Below are positions 34,756 to 44,481 of a stretch of 64,000 bases of DNA, in pieces; positions within the stretch are counted from its first letter, which is position 1, and the number at the start of each line of letters is the position of its first letter. The notes beneath the pieces are model-generated. The model saw nothing but the letters and a program-made list of their open reading frames with translations, searched no databases and was not told the DNA's origin. The stretch covers positions 20,466,658 to 20,530,657 of the forward strand of contig NC_012871.2 in NCBI RefSeq assembly GCF_000003195.3, in the 5' to 3' direction. Origin of the DNA: Sorghum bicolor (taxonomy: Eukaryota > Streptophyta > Magnoliopsida > Poales > Poaceae). The position numbers were made by a program, and so were the translations under genes.

Positions 34756-36115
34756 CACTAATGGAAGCTGGGACGTTGCCGAGTGCCTCATATTTTGCCG
34801 AGTGCAGTTTATCGGGGCATTAGGCAGAGATTATGTTTGCCGAACGCCGCACTCGGCAAAATTTAGCGCTCGGTAAAAAATATTTTGCCGAGCGCCAAAC
34901 ACTCGGCAAACTTCAACACTCGGTAAAACTAGTCTTTGCCGAGTGCAGTAGTACTCGGCAAAGACACCACTCGGCAAACATTGCTAACACCATGACAGCA
35001 TCTCCCCCCATTTGATTTTGCCGAGTGCTACCAGTTAGGCACTCGGCAAATTTCTTTTATAAATTTTTTCATCAAAACTTTGCCGAGTGGCTCATAGACC
35101 GGCACTCGGCAAAGTTAATTTTGCCTAGTGTCACATCTAGGCACTCGGCAAATTTTGTTTTTTTGGGATTTTGGACCCAAGTTTTTTCTGTGTAGCCTTC
35201 TGACCGTATTTTAAGTTCTAATCTAAATTTTGGTGAAATTTTGACTTTTCTTGGTATATTTCATTAATTTATTTTGTTTCCTTAATTTTATCGACGTATT
35301 TCAAATTTGAACTGCACGTCTATGTTATAATGGAATTTTGTCCTCCAAAATATGATATTCGTGACACGTATAGTTTGAGGCCATATGCACGGAGTGGCAT
35401 GAAATCTCAAGCATGTCGATGACGTAGTATATTTTGTTAGTTATAGGAAAAGTGAATTTAAATTATTTAAAAAGGAAACGAAGTCCGAAATTCACGAAAC
35501 TTGTCGAGAAGTCTTGTAGTCACATGCTGATCCTGTGGTAAAAAAAATTGGATGATTTGGAGTAATTTACGACTCATGATGCCTAAAACCCACACATGTG
35601 CGCACGTGATAACTTGTTATCACACGTGGATATGTGTGGGTTTTAGGTAACCGACGTCATAAATTGCTCAAAATCTTTTCAATTTTTTACCATAGCCTAC
35701 ACATACGGTAACATGATTTCATATAATTTAGAATCACTTTCCGGCCAAGTTCCTCGCCATGTTACGTGAAAAAAGATGCTCGAAATGTAATGCGAGTTCA
35801 TGGATAGGGACTCAACATACATCAAATAACATGAATAACATTTTTCAAAGAACTAAATTGCATTATTCCATGTACCTGCGGTTCAAGTTTGAAATATTAA
35901 AAAAAATTCAAAGAAACGAAATAAGCTAAGGAAATATATCAAAGTAATTCAAAATTTCCCCAAACATTAAAACTAGGTTTGAAATAATGTATGTATGCCA
36001 CATAAAAAAAACTAGGATCAAAAATAAAAAAAATAAAAAAAATTGCTGAGTGCCTTTGTAGGGCACTCGGCAAAGTTTGATGTCGTGTGCTCATCCTAGG
36101 GCGCTCGGCAAAGAA
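34756..36115. repeat. Left subterminal repeats of the second CACTA
   Basis: More than 15 copies of TTTGCCGAGTG / CACTCGGCAAA lie at 34780-35150 and again at 36040-36115, with about 0.9 kb of AT-rich unique sequence between. They are probable binding sites for the TNPA-type protein of this family. Confidence 0.85.
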
Positions 36116-36215
36116 GCGTGGATTGGCAACCAGCGTGGACTTTTTTTTGGCAAAGGCCGACCCAATCACATAAATTAGAAAAAAAAAAGTCGGCCAAATC
36201 GGCCCAACTAGAATC

Positions 36216-36565
36216 CTAAGTCCCTGAATGCGCTAAGTCCCGGCCGGTCTTCATGTGCAGTGCACCAGCGCCCCTGTCCTCGCGTAGAGCCGTGCCCTCC
36301 CAACGCCGCCGCGCCCACCCAGCGCCGCCGCCGTCGTCCTGTGCCTCACTGCTCCGGCACGCGCCCAGCGCCGCCCCTCCCTGACCGTCCCGCAGCTCGG
36401 CCTGCTCGCCCCTCCCCGCGCCGCCCGAACTCGCCGCACCCCCGGGGGCGCCCGGCCGCGCTGCCACGACCGCACCGGCACCGGCACCGGCCCCGCTACT
36501 GCAGCGCCTGCCCCGGCCAGCGTCCACCCCGGCCTACTCTTCCAGTTCTGCAAGTGTTCGAGTAA
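36216..36565 (+). other. GC-rich leader exon of the second CACTA
   Basis: A short, very GC-rich island with open frames in several phases, following a promoter-like segment and ending in GAGTAAGAT, a donor-like site. Similar GC-rich leaders precede the transposase exon in grass CACTA elements. I regard the open frames as composition effects, not genes. Confidence 0.45.
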
Positions 36566-36616
36566 GATCTGAGTCATACTTGCTTCCCCTCCCCAGTACA
36601 TGCTCGCGATCTGAGT

Positions 36617-36774
36617 CACTAGTAAGGGCGGTTATTGTTTCCAACCGCCCTTACAGTGGCCCACTGTAAGGGCGGCTAGTGTTGAACCGCCCTTACAGTA
36701 AATTTCACTGTAAGAGCGTTTGTATAAGAGCGGTTGGGCCAGCCGCCCTTACAGAGCTTATTTAGCCGCTAGTG
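36617..36774. mobile_element. 158 bp miniature CACTA-like insertion
   Basis: The ends are CACTAGTAAGGGCGG and CCGCTAGTG. Inside are four to five alternating copies of TAAGGGCGG and AACCGCCCTTACAG, which can fold into long hairpins. It is unrelated to the GCCGAGTGC motif of the host element. I do not see a clean 3 bp target duplication, so the limits are tentative. Confidence 0.5.
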
Positions 36775-38595
36775 TCGTAGGTGCAGGTGACCATTTGGTC
36801 TCTGCGGGTGGTGCTCTCGAGTGCCCTGATTGATAGGATGCAATTGGTCACAGAAGCAGCGTTTTTCTTGTGCTTGCACGTTTGTCTTCCGCTGAGGATG
36901 CAATTGGCAAAGGGCTGTGCAGTGTCGTGCATTTCATTGTTTTCAGAGTTTTGAGTCATTGGATTACAGCAAGTGCAGCAGCCTGGTGCTTGCTTTCTTC
37001 AGAGATTGATTAATCAGTAGCTATGTTCTTGCTACGTGATTTATGAATTCAGAATGTGTGTTCCACCGTTTATAGAGGGTTTAACTGGATATTCAAATGG
37101 AGCAGTCTGCTATACTAACTACCCTTCAAAATAACAGAAAAACGAAATCAGTTTTGTGTGCTCCATATAAACAACTTCTATGGTTTTGATTCATTTGGAA
37201 ATACATCAATGGTTTTGACACATTTGTAGGGATGTTTGGTACTACATACAGTACATGCATGGTTCTCAAGATAAATAGCATTATTGTGCCATGCCTGATT
37301 AATTGTTCTATACAGTACAGTAGAGTGTTCTGTTCAGCTCAAATAAAATATGGCAAATGAAGGATGCTTTAATTTGGAAAAGCTAAGCTTCAGAATTTTC
37401 CTTTTAAATAAGGAAAATATCTCAAATAAATTTTTTTGTCCATATACTGTTCCTTCACTGATATGTTGTCTTTGTTTTGCAAGTCAGATTTTACTATTTG
37501 CTGTTGCAAGCAAGTCCTCAAAATTCTGCCCATCTTTAAGGAAGCAGAAAAGCCATTTAAGGGAAAGGTAATTCTTTCTGTTTATTCGAGTATATATTCT
37601 TTCTGCACTAAGTTTGCAAGGCACTACAATGTCAAACATTTGCTGGCAATGCCATTAGTTATCATGACACGTGAACATCATTTGCCTTTCTTTTTCACTC
37701 AAAGTTGCATTGTCTTAGAACAAAAGAGTATACAGATCTGTTCCTGGTCTGCTGCTTTCTGCATGCCAGAGTGTACTTCCCACCTCTGTATATGCTACTA
37801 GACCTGTATATACTGATAGCCAAAAACTTTGTGAGCTATTGAGATTACTTGGAGTGATTTAGCCAAAAACCTGTATATACTTTAAAGTTGAATAATCGTG
37901 CCTTAACTATGTCAGATCAGCTCATTACAGTTCAAGTTGAATAATTGTGCCTTAACTAATGCATCTGACTTTTCTGTTGTATACTCCTTAGTGGGAGGTT
38001 CTGCCGAAATTTACAACTTATAGTACCGTGTTTCTTCTTTTTGCAGAGAAGAGGCCGTCTAAGGGGTCCCGGAGTACCCGGATTGTCTTCGTCGGCGTTG
38101 TGGGTGTGCCTCGACCGCATCTGCTCCGCTAGCATTACTCCACCGACACCCTAGGTATAAATCTCCTCTTTTTCCCTATGTTTGTCGTCGTAGTTCGGTG
38201 TCACCCAGTTAGGCGTCTCCCGTCCAAAAGAGATACGGTTGGTGGTATGCAAATATTTGCATATCTGTGACCGTATCTGTTTCGGATTGTCCACGTTTTT
38301 TGGACAGTCCGTGGATGCGTAGATGAGTAAGTTTTCATGGTCTGCTCCGTTCCGAGATAGGATTTCGGCATCACCCCCCTTGTTGTTGTCCGAATACACA
38401 CTCTCCCTTGCAGGACGTGTATCGAGACAACAGCGGGGAGGTGCTGCCAAAATTCTGTCTCAGATAGGAGCGGGTCATGGAAACTAACTCATCTACGCAT
38501 CGGGGATTAGGACCTATCCTCACCTATTAGAGAGTAGGGACACCGCATAGATGCAATTGATGGTCATAGATGTGTGCTGATGCTTCTGTTAAAGG
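36775..38595 (+). other. Intronic interior of the second CACTA
   Basis: There is no reliable coding sequence. A probable leader exon lies at about 38048-38154, between TTTTTGCAG and CTAGGTATAAAT. The segment 38155-38595 resembles the first intron seen before TNP2 genes. The rest is AT-rich. Confidence 0.45.
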
Positions 38596-38998
38596 ATGGA
38601 GGACCGTGAGTGGATGTACACGCTCCGGAGAGATGCGAAGGATTTCGACTTGCTGTTTATACACATGGTCGAAGGTTTCTTGAATCAAGCATTTGTCGAG
38701 AGTGCACACGGCCATTCTCTAGTTGTTTGTCCTTGCAGTAGTTGTGACAACAGAAGAAGGAAAGATAGGAGAACCATGGGTAAACATATTGTGAAGTTTG
38801 GATTTACTCCAAGCTACCACCGGTGGATCCACCATGGTGAAGTTGATCGTATCAGAGAGGAGGTGGTGAGACCTCGACTTGATTTGTGCAGCCTCCATCG
38901 GCGGGTTCAAACGCTCATCAGACATCACCGGCGGTTGATCCCGTCAATCCTTCACCGACGTCCGGGAGGCCACCCTTTGAGTCTTTGCCACAGTAGCT
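38596..38998 (+). pseudogene. Residual TNP2 first coding exon fused to the tail of another CACTA exon
   Basis: The ATG at 38596 opens a frame with WMYTLRRDAKDFDLLFIHMV, VCPCSSCDNRR and HIVKFGFTPSYHRWIHHGE, the transposase-associated domain found at the N-terminus of TNP2. The domain ends near 38862 at a donor-like GAGGTGGTGAG. About 30 bp further on, an acceptor-like TTTGTGCAG precedes a different frame ending PPFESLPQ and a stop at 38994-38996. The region between donor and acceptor is too short for a normal intron. The internal deletion thus seems to have joined the first intron of the transposase gene to the last intron of another exon. Confidence 0.6.
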
Positions 38999-39014
38999 AT
39001 GTTGACTTTTTAAT

Positions 39015-39215
39015 AATAGACTTGTCATGTTGAACTTTGATGCATTTGTGATGGTCACACTAGCCATGTTGAACTTTGATGCATTTGTGCGGGACTTGTC
39101 ATGTTCAACTTTGATGCATTTGATGTCTTCGCCACAGTACTTGTCATGTTGAACTTTGATGCATTTGTGCGGGACTTGTAATATCGAACTTGTGATGTTC
39201 AACATTAATGGATTT
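39015..39215. repeat. Short tandem repeats TTGAACTTTGATGCATTTG
   Basis: Four to five imperfect copies of a ~45 bp unit containing CATGTTGAACTTTGATGC lie just downstream of the residual exon, within the CACTA 3' untranslated part. Confidence 0.75.
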
Positions 39216-39307
39216 TCGATGGATTGATGAAATATGTGAGTGCTTGTGATATATAATGTATGCTGGTGATATATTCTGTTGCAATGGAATAAAAAAAGCA
39301 AATTTTG

Positions 39308-39787
39308 GAGACTTTGCCGAGTACCATGACCAAGACACTCGGCAAAGTTTTGTCATGATTTAATATTCAAAATTACTTTGCCGAGTGCTATGACCACGAC
39401 ACTCGGCAAAGTTTATACAAAATAACTTTCTGGAATTCTCTGCCAAAACTTTGCCGAGTGCAAAGGAAGCACTTGGCAAAGTATTCATGAAAAAAATAAA
39501 AATACATTTGCCGAGTGTTGTGCCATGCACTCGGCAAAATGTATGTTGACGGCAGACAGTGTAACGGCAGAAAAACTTTGCCGAGTGTCGAGGGACGCAC
39601 TCGGCAAAATAATTGGTAATTTTTGCCGAGTGACCCAAAAAAAAGCACTCGGCAAACCTTCTTCGCCGAGTAAGATTTTGCCAAGCAAATTTTGCCGAGC
39701 GCCACACTCGGCAAAGACTTTGCCTAGTGGAAAAGTGGTCTTTGCCTATCGATATTACACTCAGCAAAGCCACTGGTTCCAGTAGTG
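39308..39787. repeat. Right subterminal repeats of the second CACTA
   Basis: About a dozen copies of TTTGCCGAGTGC and its complement, ending in CACTGGTTCCAGTAGTG at 39787. Confidence 0.88.
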
Positions 39788-40188
39788 CTTGCAGTAATAA
39801 AAAGTTTGTCGGTTTTAAATCTGCTAGCTTGGTAATCACATTGCTTTTTTTCTTTCTAAAACTAAATAAATCACATTTCTTTCACTACTATTCACTCTTC
39901 TTCAAATATAGGAGTATATTCTAATAACTAAAGGACAAATTAAGAGAAAACACAAAAGATGCATGTACCATCATTTTATTATCTAATTAAATATTATTAT
40001 CATCATGAATAATGATGATTGGTTGATAAATAAAAAATATTTAATATAAAATTATTTTTTTGTCCTCTAAATATATTATTTTTAAAAATAAATTTTAAAT
40101 ATTAAAATATATTATATTTCAAGAGGGAGAAAGTATTCGGCACAAGACGGAGTAAGTACTCCATATGTCCAAATGGACTGCAAGCGTA
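39788..40188. other. Spacer between two CACTA elements
   Basis: About 400 bp of AT-rich sequence. An inverted AATATTATTATCATCATGAA / TAATGATGATTGGTTGATA patch near 39990-40030 may be part of a small element. Nothing else is recognised. Confidence 0.45.
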
Positions 40189-40659
40189 CACTAGTACACA
40201 ACAAGGCTTTGGATGATGCCCGAAATCTACAATTATCTCGGCTTTTTTTTGCCTCGGGTTAAAAAGACCTTTAGTCTCAGCTTGTAAAACGCTCAGAGAC
40301 TAAAGGGTCCTGCCCAACAGCTACCTGTCAAGGGCTGTCGGGACATGACCCTTTAGTCTTTAGTCTCGGCTCGTGTCATAGACCGGGACTAAAGGGGTCC
40401 CTTTAGTCCCAGTTCGTGACACAGGCCGAGACTAAAGGGGTCCCTTTAGTCTCGGGGAAAGCCACCAGCCGTGACTAAAGATTTAGCCTCGGTTGTTGGC
40501 TTGCCCCGAGACTAAAAAGACCCCTTTTAGTCCCTGTTTTTTCTTCAGCCCGGAATAAAAGCCCACGCTATAAATCCCTTCCCTGACGAGACCGAGCCCA
40601 TTCAAATTTCAGTGAGCTGTTCTTACTTATTCTTGCTCTTACCATTGCTTGTTCTTGCT

Positions 40660-40985
40660 TGTTCTTCATCTCCGACATCCATTGGTGATCTTCTTCGACG
40701 CCATCATCGTTTCCTCGGGTCTAGGGATAACTAACTTCATCCTCTCTTATCTTTTTGACGTTATTTTTTGTTTTTATGATTTCTCCTTCATTTTAAGCTC
40801 AAAATCAATTGTTATAGTTTGAATCGACATCACCCACGCCCATTGGTGATCTTCTTCGACTCGTCATCGACTCTTCGTATTTAGAGGTAACTAGCTTCAT
40901 TCTCCCATATCATTTTAATGTTGTTTTTGTCCTTGTGATTTCTCCACCACTTTGGGCTAATACTTACTTATTAGTTTGAATTCAT
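40660..40985 (+). repeat. Tandem duplication of CACTA leader exon and donor
   Basis: The segment with CATTGGTGATCTTCTTCGAC, then a splice-donor-like GGTAACTAG or GATAACTAAC, then TTTTTGTC...GATTTCTCC occurs twice (about 40676 and 40838 onwards). The first element has one copy (about 140-260). The duplication is specific to this derivative. Confidence 0.65.
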
Positions 40986-41373
40986 AGCTTAGTAACCATA
41001 TATATAATATTTCATGGTTTGCTATAAATTAAAGAATTATAGTGTCTTTTTAATCTTTCTTCTATATATAATTGAGATTATAAAAGGAATTTACTTAATA
41101 GGGTTCATCAAATCGACTTGTTACCTAGACTTGTTAGTTTGAGCATGTATAAAGATTTTAAGCATAGAGTTCATCAAATTGACTTGATATTTTTTTATTG
41201 CTAGATAGTATCCATTATATTTTTCATGTTTAAAACAAGACAAGTATAGAATTTTTTTATCAGTGTCTTTTTAATTACTTTTCTTCAAAAACATATTATT
41301 TTTATAATAGAGAATAAACAAAAATTAAAATAAAATCATGCATAGTTTAAATAAATGAGTATGGATATAGTAG

Positions 41374-41540
41374 ATGGCAACTGTGACCGGGTCCTCAGTC
41401 TCTCATCACCGGGATCCAAAGCGTCTGCGGCCGGATCTTCCTCTCATTGCTTGCAGCGAGTGTAAGCAGAAGATTATGAAGGAGTACCAAGTGAAAAATG
41501 AGGAAATCAACAAGGATAGTATATTCTATATATATTAGCA
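41374..41540 (+). pseudogene. Truncated GRF zinc finger first exon
   Basis: MATVTGSSVSHHRDPKRLRP and LPLIACSECKQKIM align with the start of the gene at 592. The frame stops at about 41536, where the terminal FYKCP is replaced by FYIY and a stop, and the second exon is missing. It shows the GRF gene was carried by more than one CACTA copy. Confidence 0.7.
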
Positions 41541-41875
41541 GCAAAGAATACATATTGGAAAACCTATTGTATAAATAAACAAAACTAAAAAACAGAACTG
41601 AAAAGAAAAGAAAAAAGAAAAAACAAGGGCCCCTTTAGTCCCGGATGGTATTACCAGCTGGGACTAAAGGGTGCTGCTGCGTGGCACCGCTGGCAGCACC
41701 CTTTAATCCTAGCTAGTAATACCGTCCGGGACTAAAAGGGGGGCTTTGGCCCCGGTGCACGGAGTCAGGACTAAAGGGGGGCCTTTAGTCCTGGAAGCGT
41801 AGTCCTGGCTCCGAATCCGGGGCTAAAGCCCCTTCTGGACCGAGACTAGAGGCCGATTCTGTAGCGGTGGTAGTG

Positions 41876-44336
41876 CGACCGGAAAATACACTGTTCCCAA
41901 ATACGCTATATTACTAATCCTGCATGCTTATAATTACGGTATGCCTGCAGCAGTTACAAACAATTGCACATACAGAAATGAAGAGGGAAATCAAAGCATT
42001 TCATCACTTTGTCGTTGGTAGTGACCGGCGGCGAGAACAAATGCACAAAACTGCGACGTCGACGGCGTAGGCAGGGCTCCGGTCATCGCCTTGTCCGCCG
42101 CCATTGACCATCAAGGTCAGGGACCGACTAGTCCGTGGAGGAAAGAAGGGCTTTGTTGATCGAATACGTTGGCACGGGCCTTGAGTTAAACACGTCGCGA
42201 TCCCATGGAATGGGCCGGTCCAAGGAAGTCAGGTCGGAATTGACCAGTTCATTTTGTTTGACTAGTACAAATGGCGATGTATATAATTAGGGTACATTGG
42301 AATGTGTATATTACATATGGCTGCATATATAGCTAGTTAAGTTTATAAATGTGATCTACTCTTTTCCATACATACACTGACTTGAAGAGCAGTTGAGTCA
42401 TCAGATCAATGTTTGAATCATCAGATCAATATTGAACAATTCATTCAGGTTTAGCTACATTTTGGGAAAATCAACATAATCATCTATTTATTCTAAAGAA
42501 ATACAATCATCCTCTAAACCTATTGGGGCAACATTCGATAATAACATGTAAACACAATAATTGAGATTCGCACAACATGCTATATTTTAGATAATAATTC
42601 ATTAGACAACATAAATAAAAATGCAGGTGTCTCGAGTAATTTTAAACTTGCACTTTCATGTTGGTGCAAAAATTGGTTTCTCACACCAACAATCTCGGGG
42701 GCTCTCAGAGGAGGTGCAGGAGCTAGAGTTCTAGACCTCCTGAGCCACAAACACACGAGCTTGGTGAATCGATTCCGGGGCATGCCAATCAATTTGATCT
42801 GAAAATTGACAAGGTGAAAGTACAAATGACAAATTATGGAACCTGCCGGTTATTGCTAGATAGTTCCAAGATATATGGCTTTGAGAAGTCGTTGAGCAAA
42901 GGAAATTAACTAGAAAGTCAGCTCCTTGGAATGATGCAAAAGGATAAATGTTATCGATTATACTAAACAAATGCATCTTTCAGGTGTAAATTATCGGATC
43001 AGCTATTTAGGTGATACGCTTGTGTACAAAAATAAGAGATAGCTTGTATGCATTGTCCTTTTATTCATTAAATAAACAATAACTTACTAAAACCGGTCTA
43101 ACGGTGTGTGGTTTCAATAAATTACTTTCATAATCTGTATTAAATCTATATTCACCTGGTCTAACGGCCAGCGGGCTTCAATAAATTCAACACAGACTAC
43201 TAGTTCATTTAATGCATAAGCAGACTCATACATACGCGCTATTCGTTTAAACTTAACTGGATCGACTATTTTAGTCGATACATGGTCCATGAGGCACGAA
43301 GATCTATCTTTGTTGTTATAATCGGATTTAGTTGTTGATGCCAAAACTAACCATAACAAAATAGATATCTCGAACGCACAACATGTAACAATCAAGGTTA
43401 ACAAGCTAGCTATCTTGTATTTGCTTAATGATTATGATTTTCTTTAAAGCTCGTAATAAGCGTTTAGATTTGAAGCTCGAACCAACTCACTAAGCCTTGA
43501 TCGGGCAGAATTTTGTTACAATAAATAAAACATTAAGCTTGAACAATATTAATAACTTAATGAATCTATTAAATTGTCAATTTAATAGAGCTGATAACTA
43601 ACTTGAACCATATTTAAATGAGATTGAAGCAATACAACTTTACAAACACAATTTAAGTCGATAACTAGTTTATAATTAAGCTTGACATGAGGTCGAATGA
43701 TGCAACCATGACAAACTAAACATGAACCATGACAATACTTACAAGCAAACCGAAGGTCGAATTCAACAGATGCAGCTCGATTTATTGAAGGTCTCGTTGA
43801 GATCTACTTCTACTCCTACTCCTAAGGTTGGTGGCCGGAGCCGAAAGAGTTTGTATTATGATTGTGTATATTTTACAAGGATCGGGTTTCTAACATTTAT
43901 AGTCCGAAGTCCTAGTCTCATGTCCTGATACGGCGCTTTCCTCAAAAAGGTAACTTGGACTCTAACTTTCCCTTTCTAACACTACAACACAAACCCCTCT
44001 CTACAAACGCATACCTGCCAACGGAACATCCTAGCGTTGCGCACCAATCCAATACAAAGATAAACCAACAGGCAGTTAACCACGTCCGGCAAATATGTGG
44101 CCTAATTTAATTCTTTCTCTTGTTTATTAAATTCATCCCCTCCTTTCTTCTCTCCCCATGCCAGGGCAAAGAAGGTCAAGGCGTGCACTGGGATTACGAT
44201 CTCGCGTTCTCGCCGCCGCACCCCAGGCCCCAGCCCTACTTCTTCATCGAACATGCCACAACAAAGAAGAGATCAAGCTGCAGCAGTACGTAACTATTCC
44301 CCTAGACTCAATCTGTCTCCCCACATCTCGTTCTGC
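41876..44336. other. Unassigned spacer
   Basis: No coding sequence or transposon end that I can support. Two GC-rich patches (42020-42245 and 44145-44285) break the AT-rich background. The second contains a short open frame from 44158 rich in arginine and alanine, without recognisable domains. A GGTCTAACGG...TTCAATAAATT unit occurs twice (about 43093 and 43160). Confidence 0.4.
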
Positions 44337-44481
44337 TTTTCTTGATGATTAATCTCCTCACATCGCAATCTGCAGTAGGTGGTAACGATAGATCTCCTTA
44401 CATTTCGATCCACAGTACCTACTGGCGATTAATCTCTGCACATGTCGATCTTCAATCCCTGTTGATGATTAATCTCCTCAC
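44337..44481. repeat. Short tandem repeats GATGATTAATCTCC, interrupted by the TR-GAG element
   Basis: Units with GATTAATCTCCTCACAT and TCGATCTGCAGT-like tails occur three to four times here. They resume at 55015-55076 on the other side of the inserted retrotransposon. The array was thus split by the insertion. Confidence 0.7.

Larger units (their letters stand above)
34756..39787 (+). mobile_element. CACTA element with TTTGCCGAGTGC subterminal repeats, internally deleted
   Basis: The left end reads CACTAATGGAAGCTGG. The right end, reverse-complemented, reads CACTACTGGAACCAGTGG. CTT lies on both sides (34753-34755 and 39788-39790), a proper 3 bp duplication. Both ends carry many GCCGAGTGC / GCACTCGGC repeats, a motif typical of CACTA families in maize and sorghum relatives. 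The interior keeps a GC-rich leader exon, introns and one transposase exon, but lacks the catalytic transposase. It is therefore a 5.0 kb non-autonomous deletion derivative. Confidence 0.92.
40189..41875 (+). mobile_element. Short CACTA derivative related to the first element
   Basis: The left end is CACTAGTACACAACAAGG. The right end, reverse-complemented, is CACTACCACCGCTACAGAA. Subterminal repeats are of the CCTTTAGTCCCGG / GGGACTAAAGG type. The interior keeps the leader, TATA-like GCTATAAATCCC at about 40568, and the GRF exon start, and then jumps to the 3' region. Leader and exon match positions 60-760 of the first element. No convincing 3 bp duplication is seen (GTA against CGA). It is a 1.7 kb deletion derivative. 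Confidence 0.75.

Noticed and set aside
36216..36619. Several overlapping frames rich in R, P, A and G
   Set aside because: They are the effect of a GC-rich leader. Codons show no domain, and the frames are equally open on both strands.
42580..43404. Minus-strand frames of 80-96 codons in the spacer
   Set aside because: They are short, overlapping, without domains or codon bias. I cannot support a gene here.
44158..44352. Short plus-strand frame rich in R and A as a host gene fragment
   Set aside because: There is no recognisable motif and only 64 codons. A gene fragment is possible but not demonstrable from the sequence.
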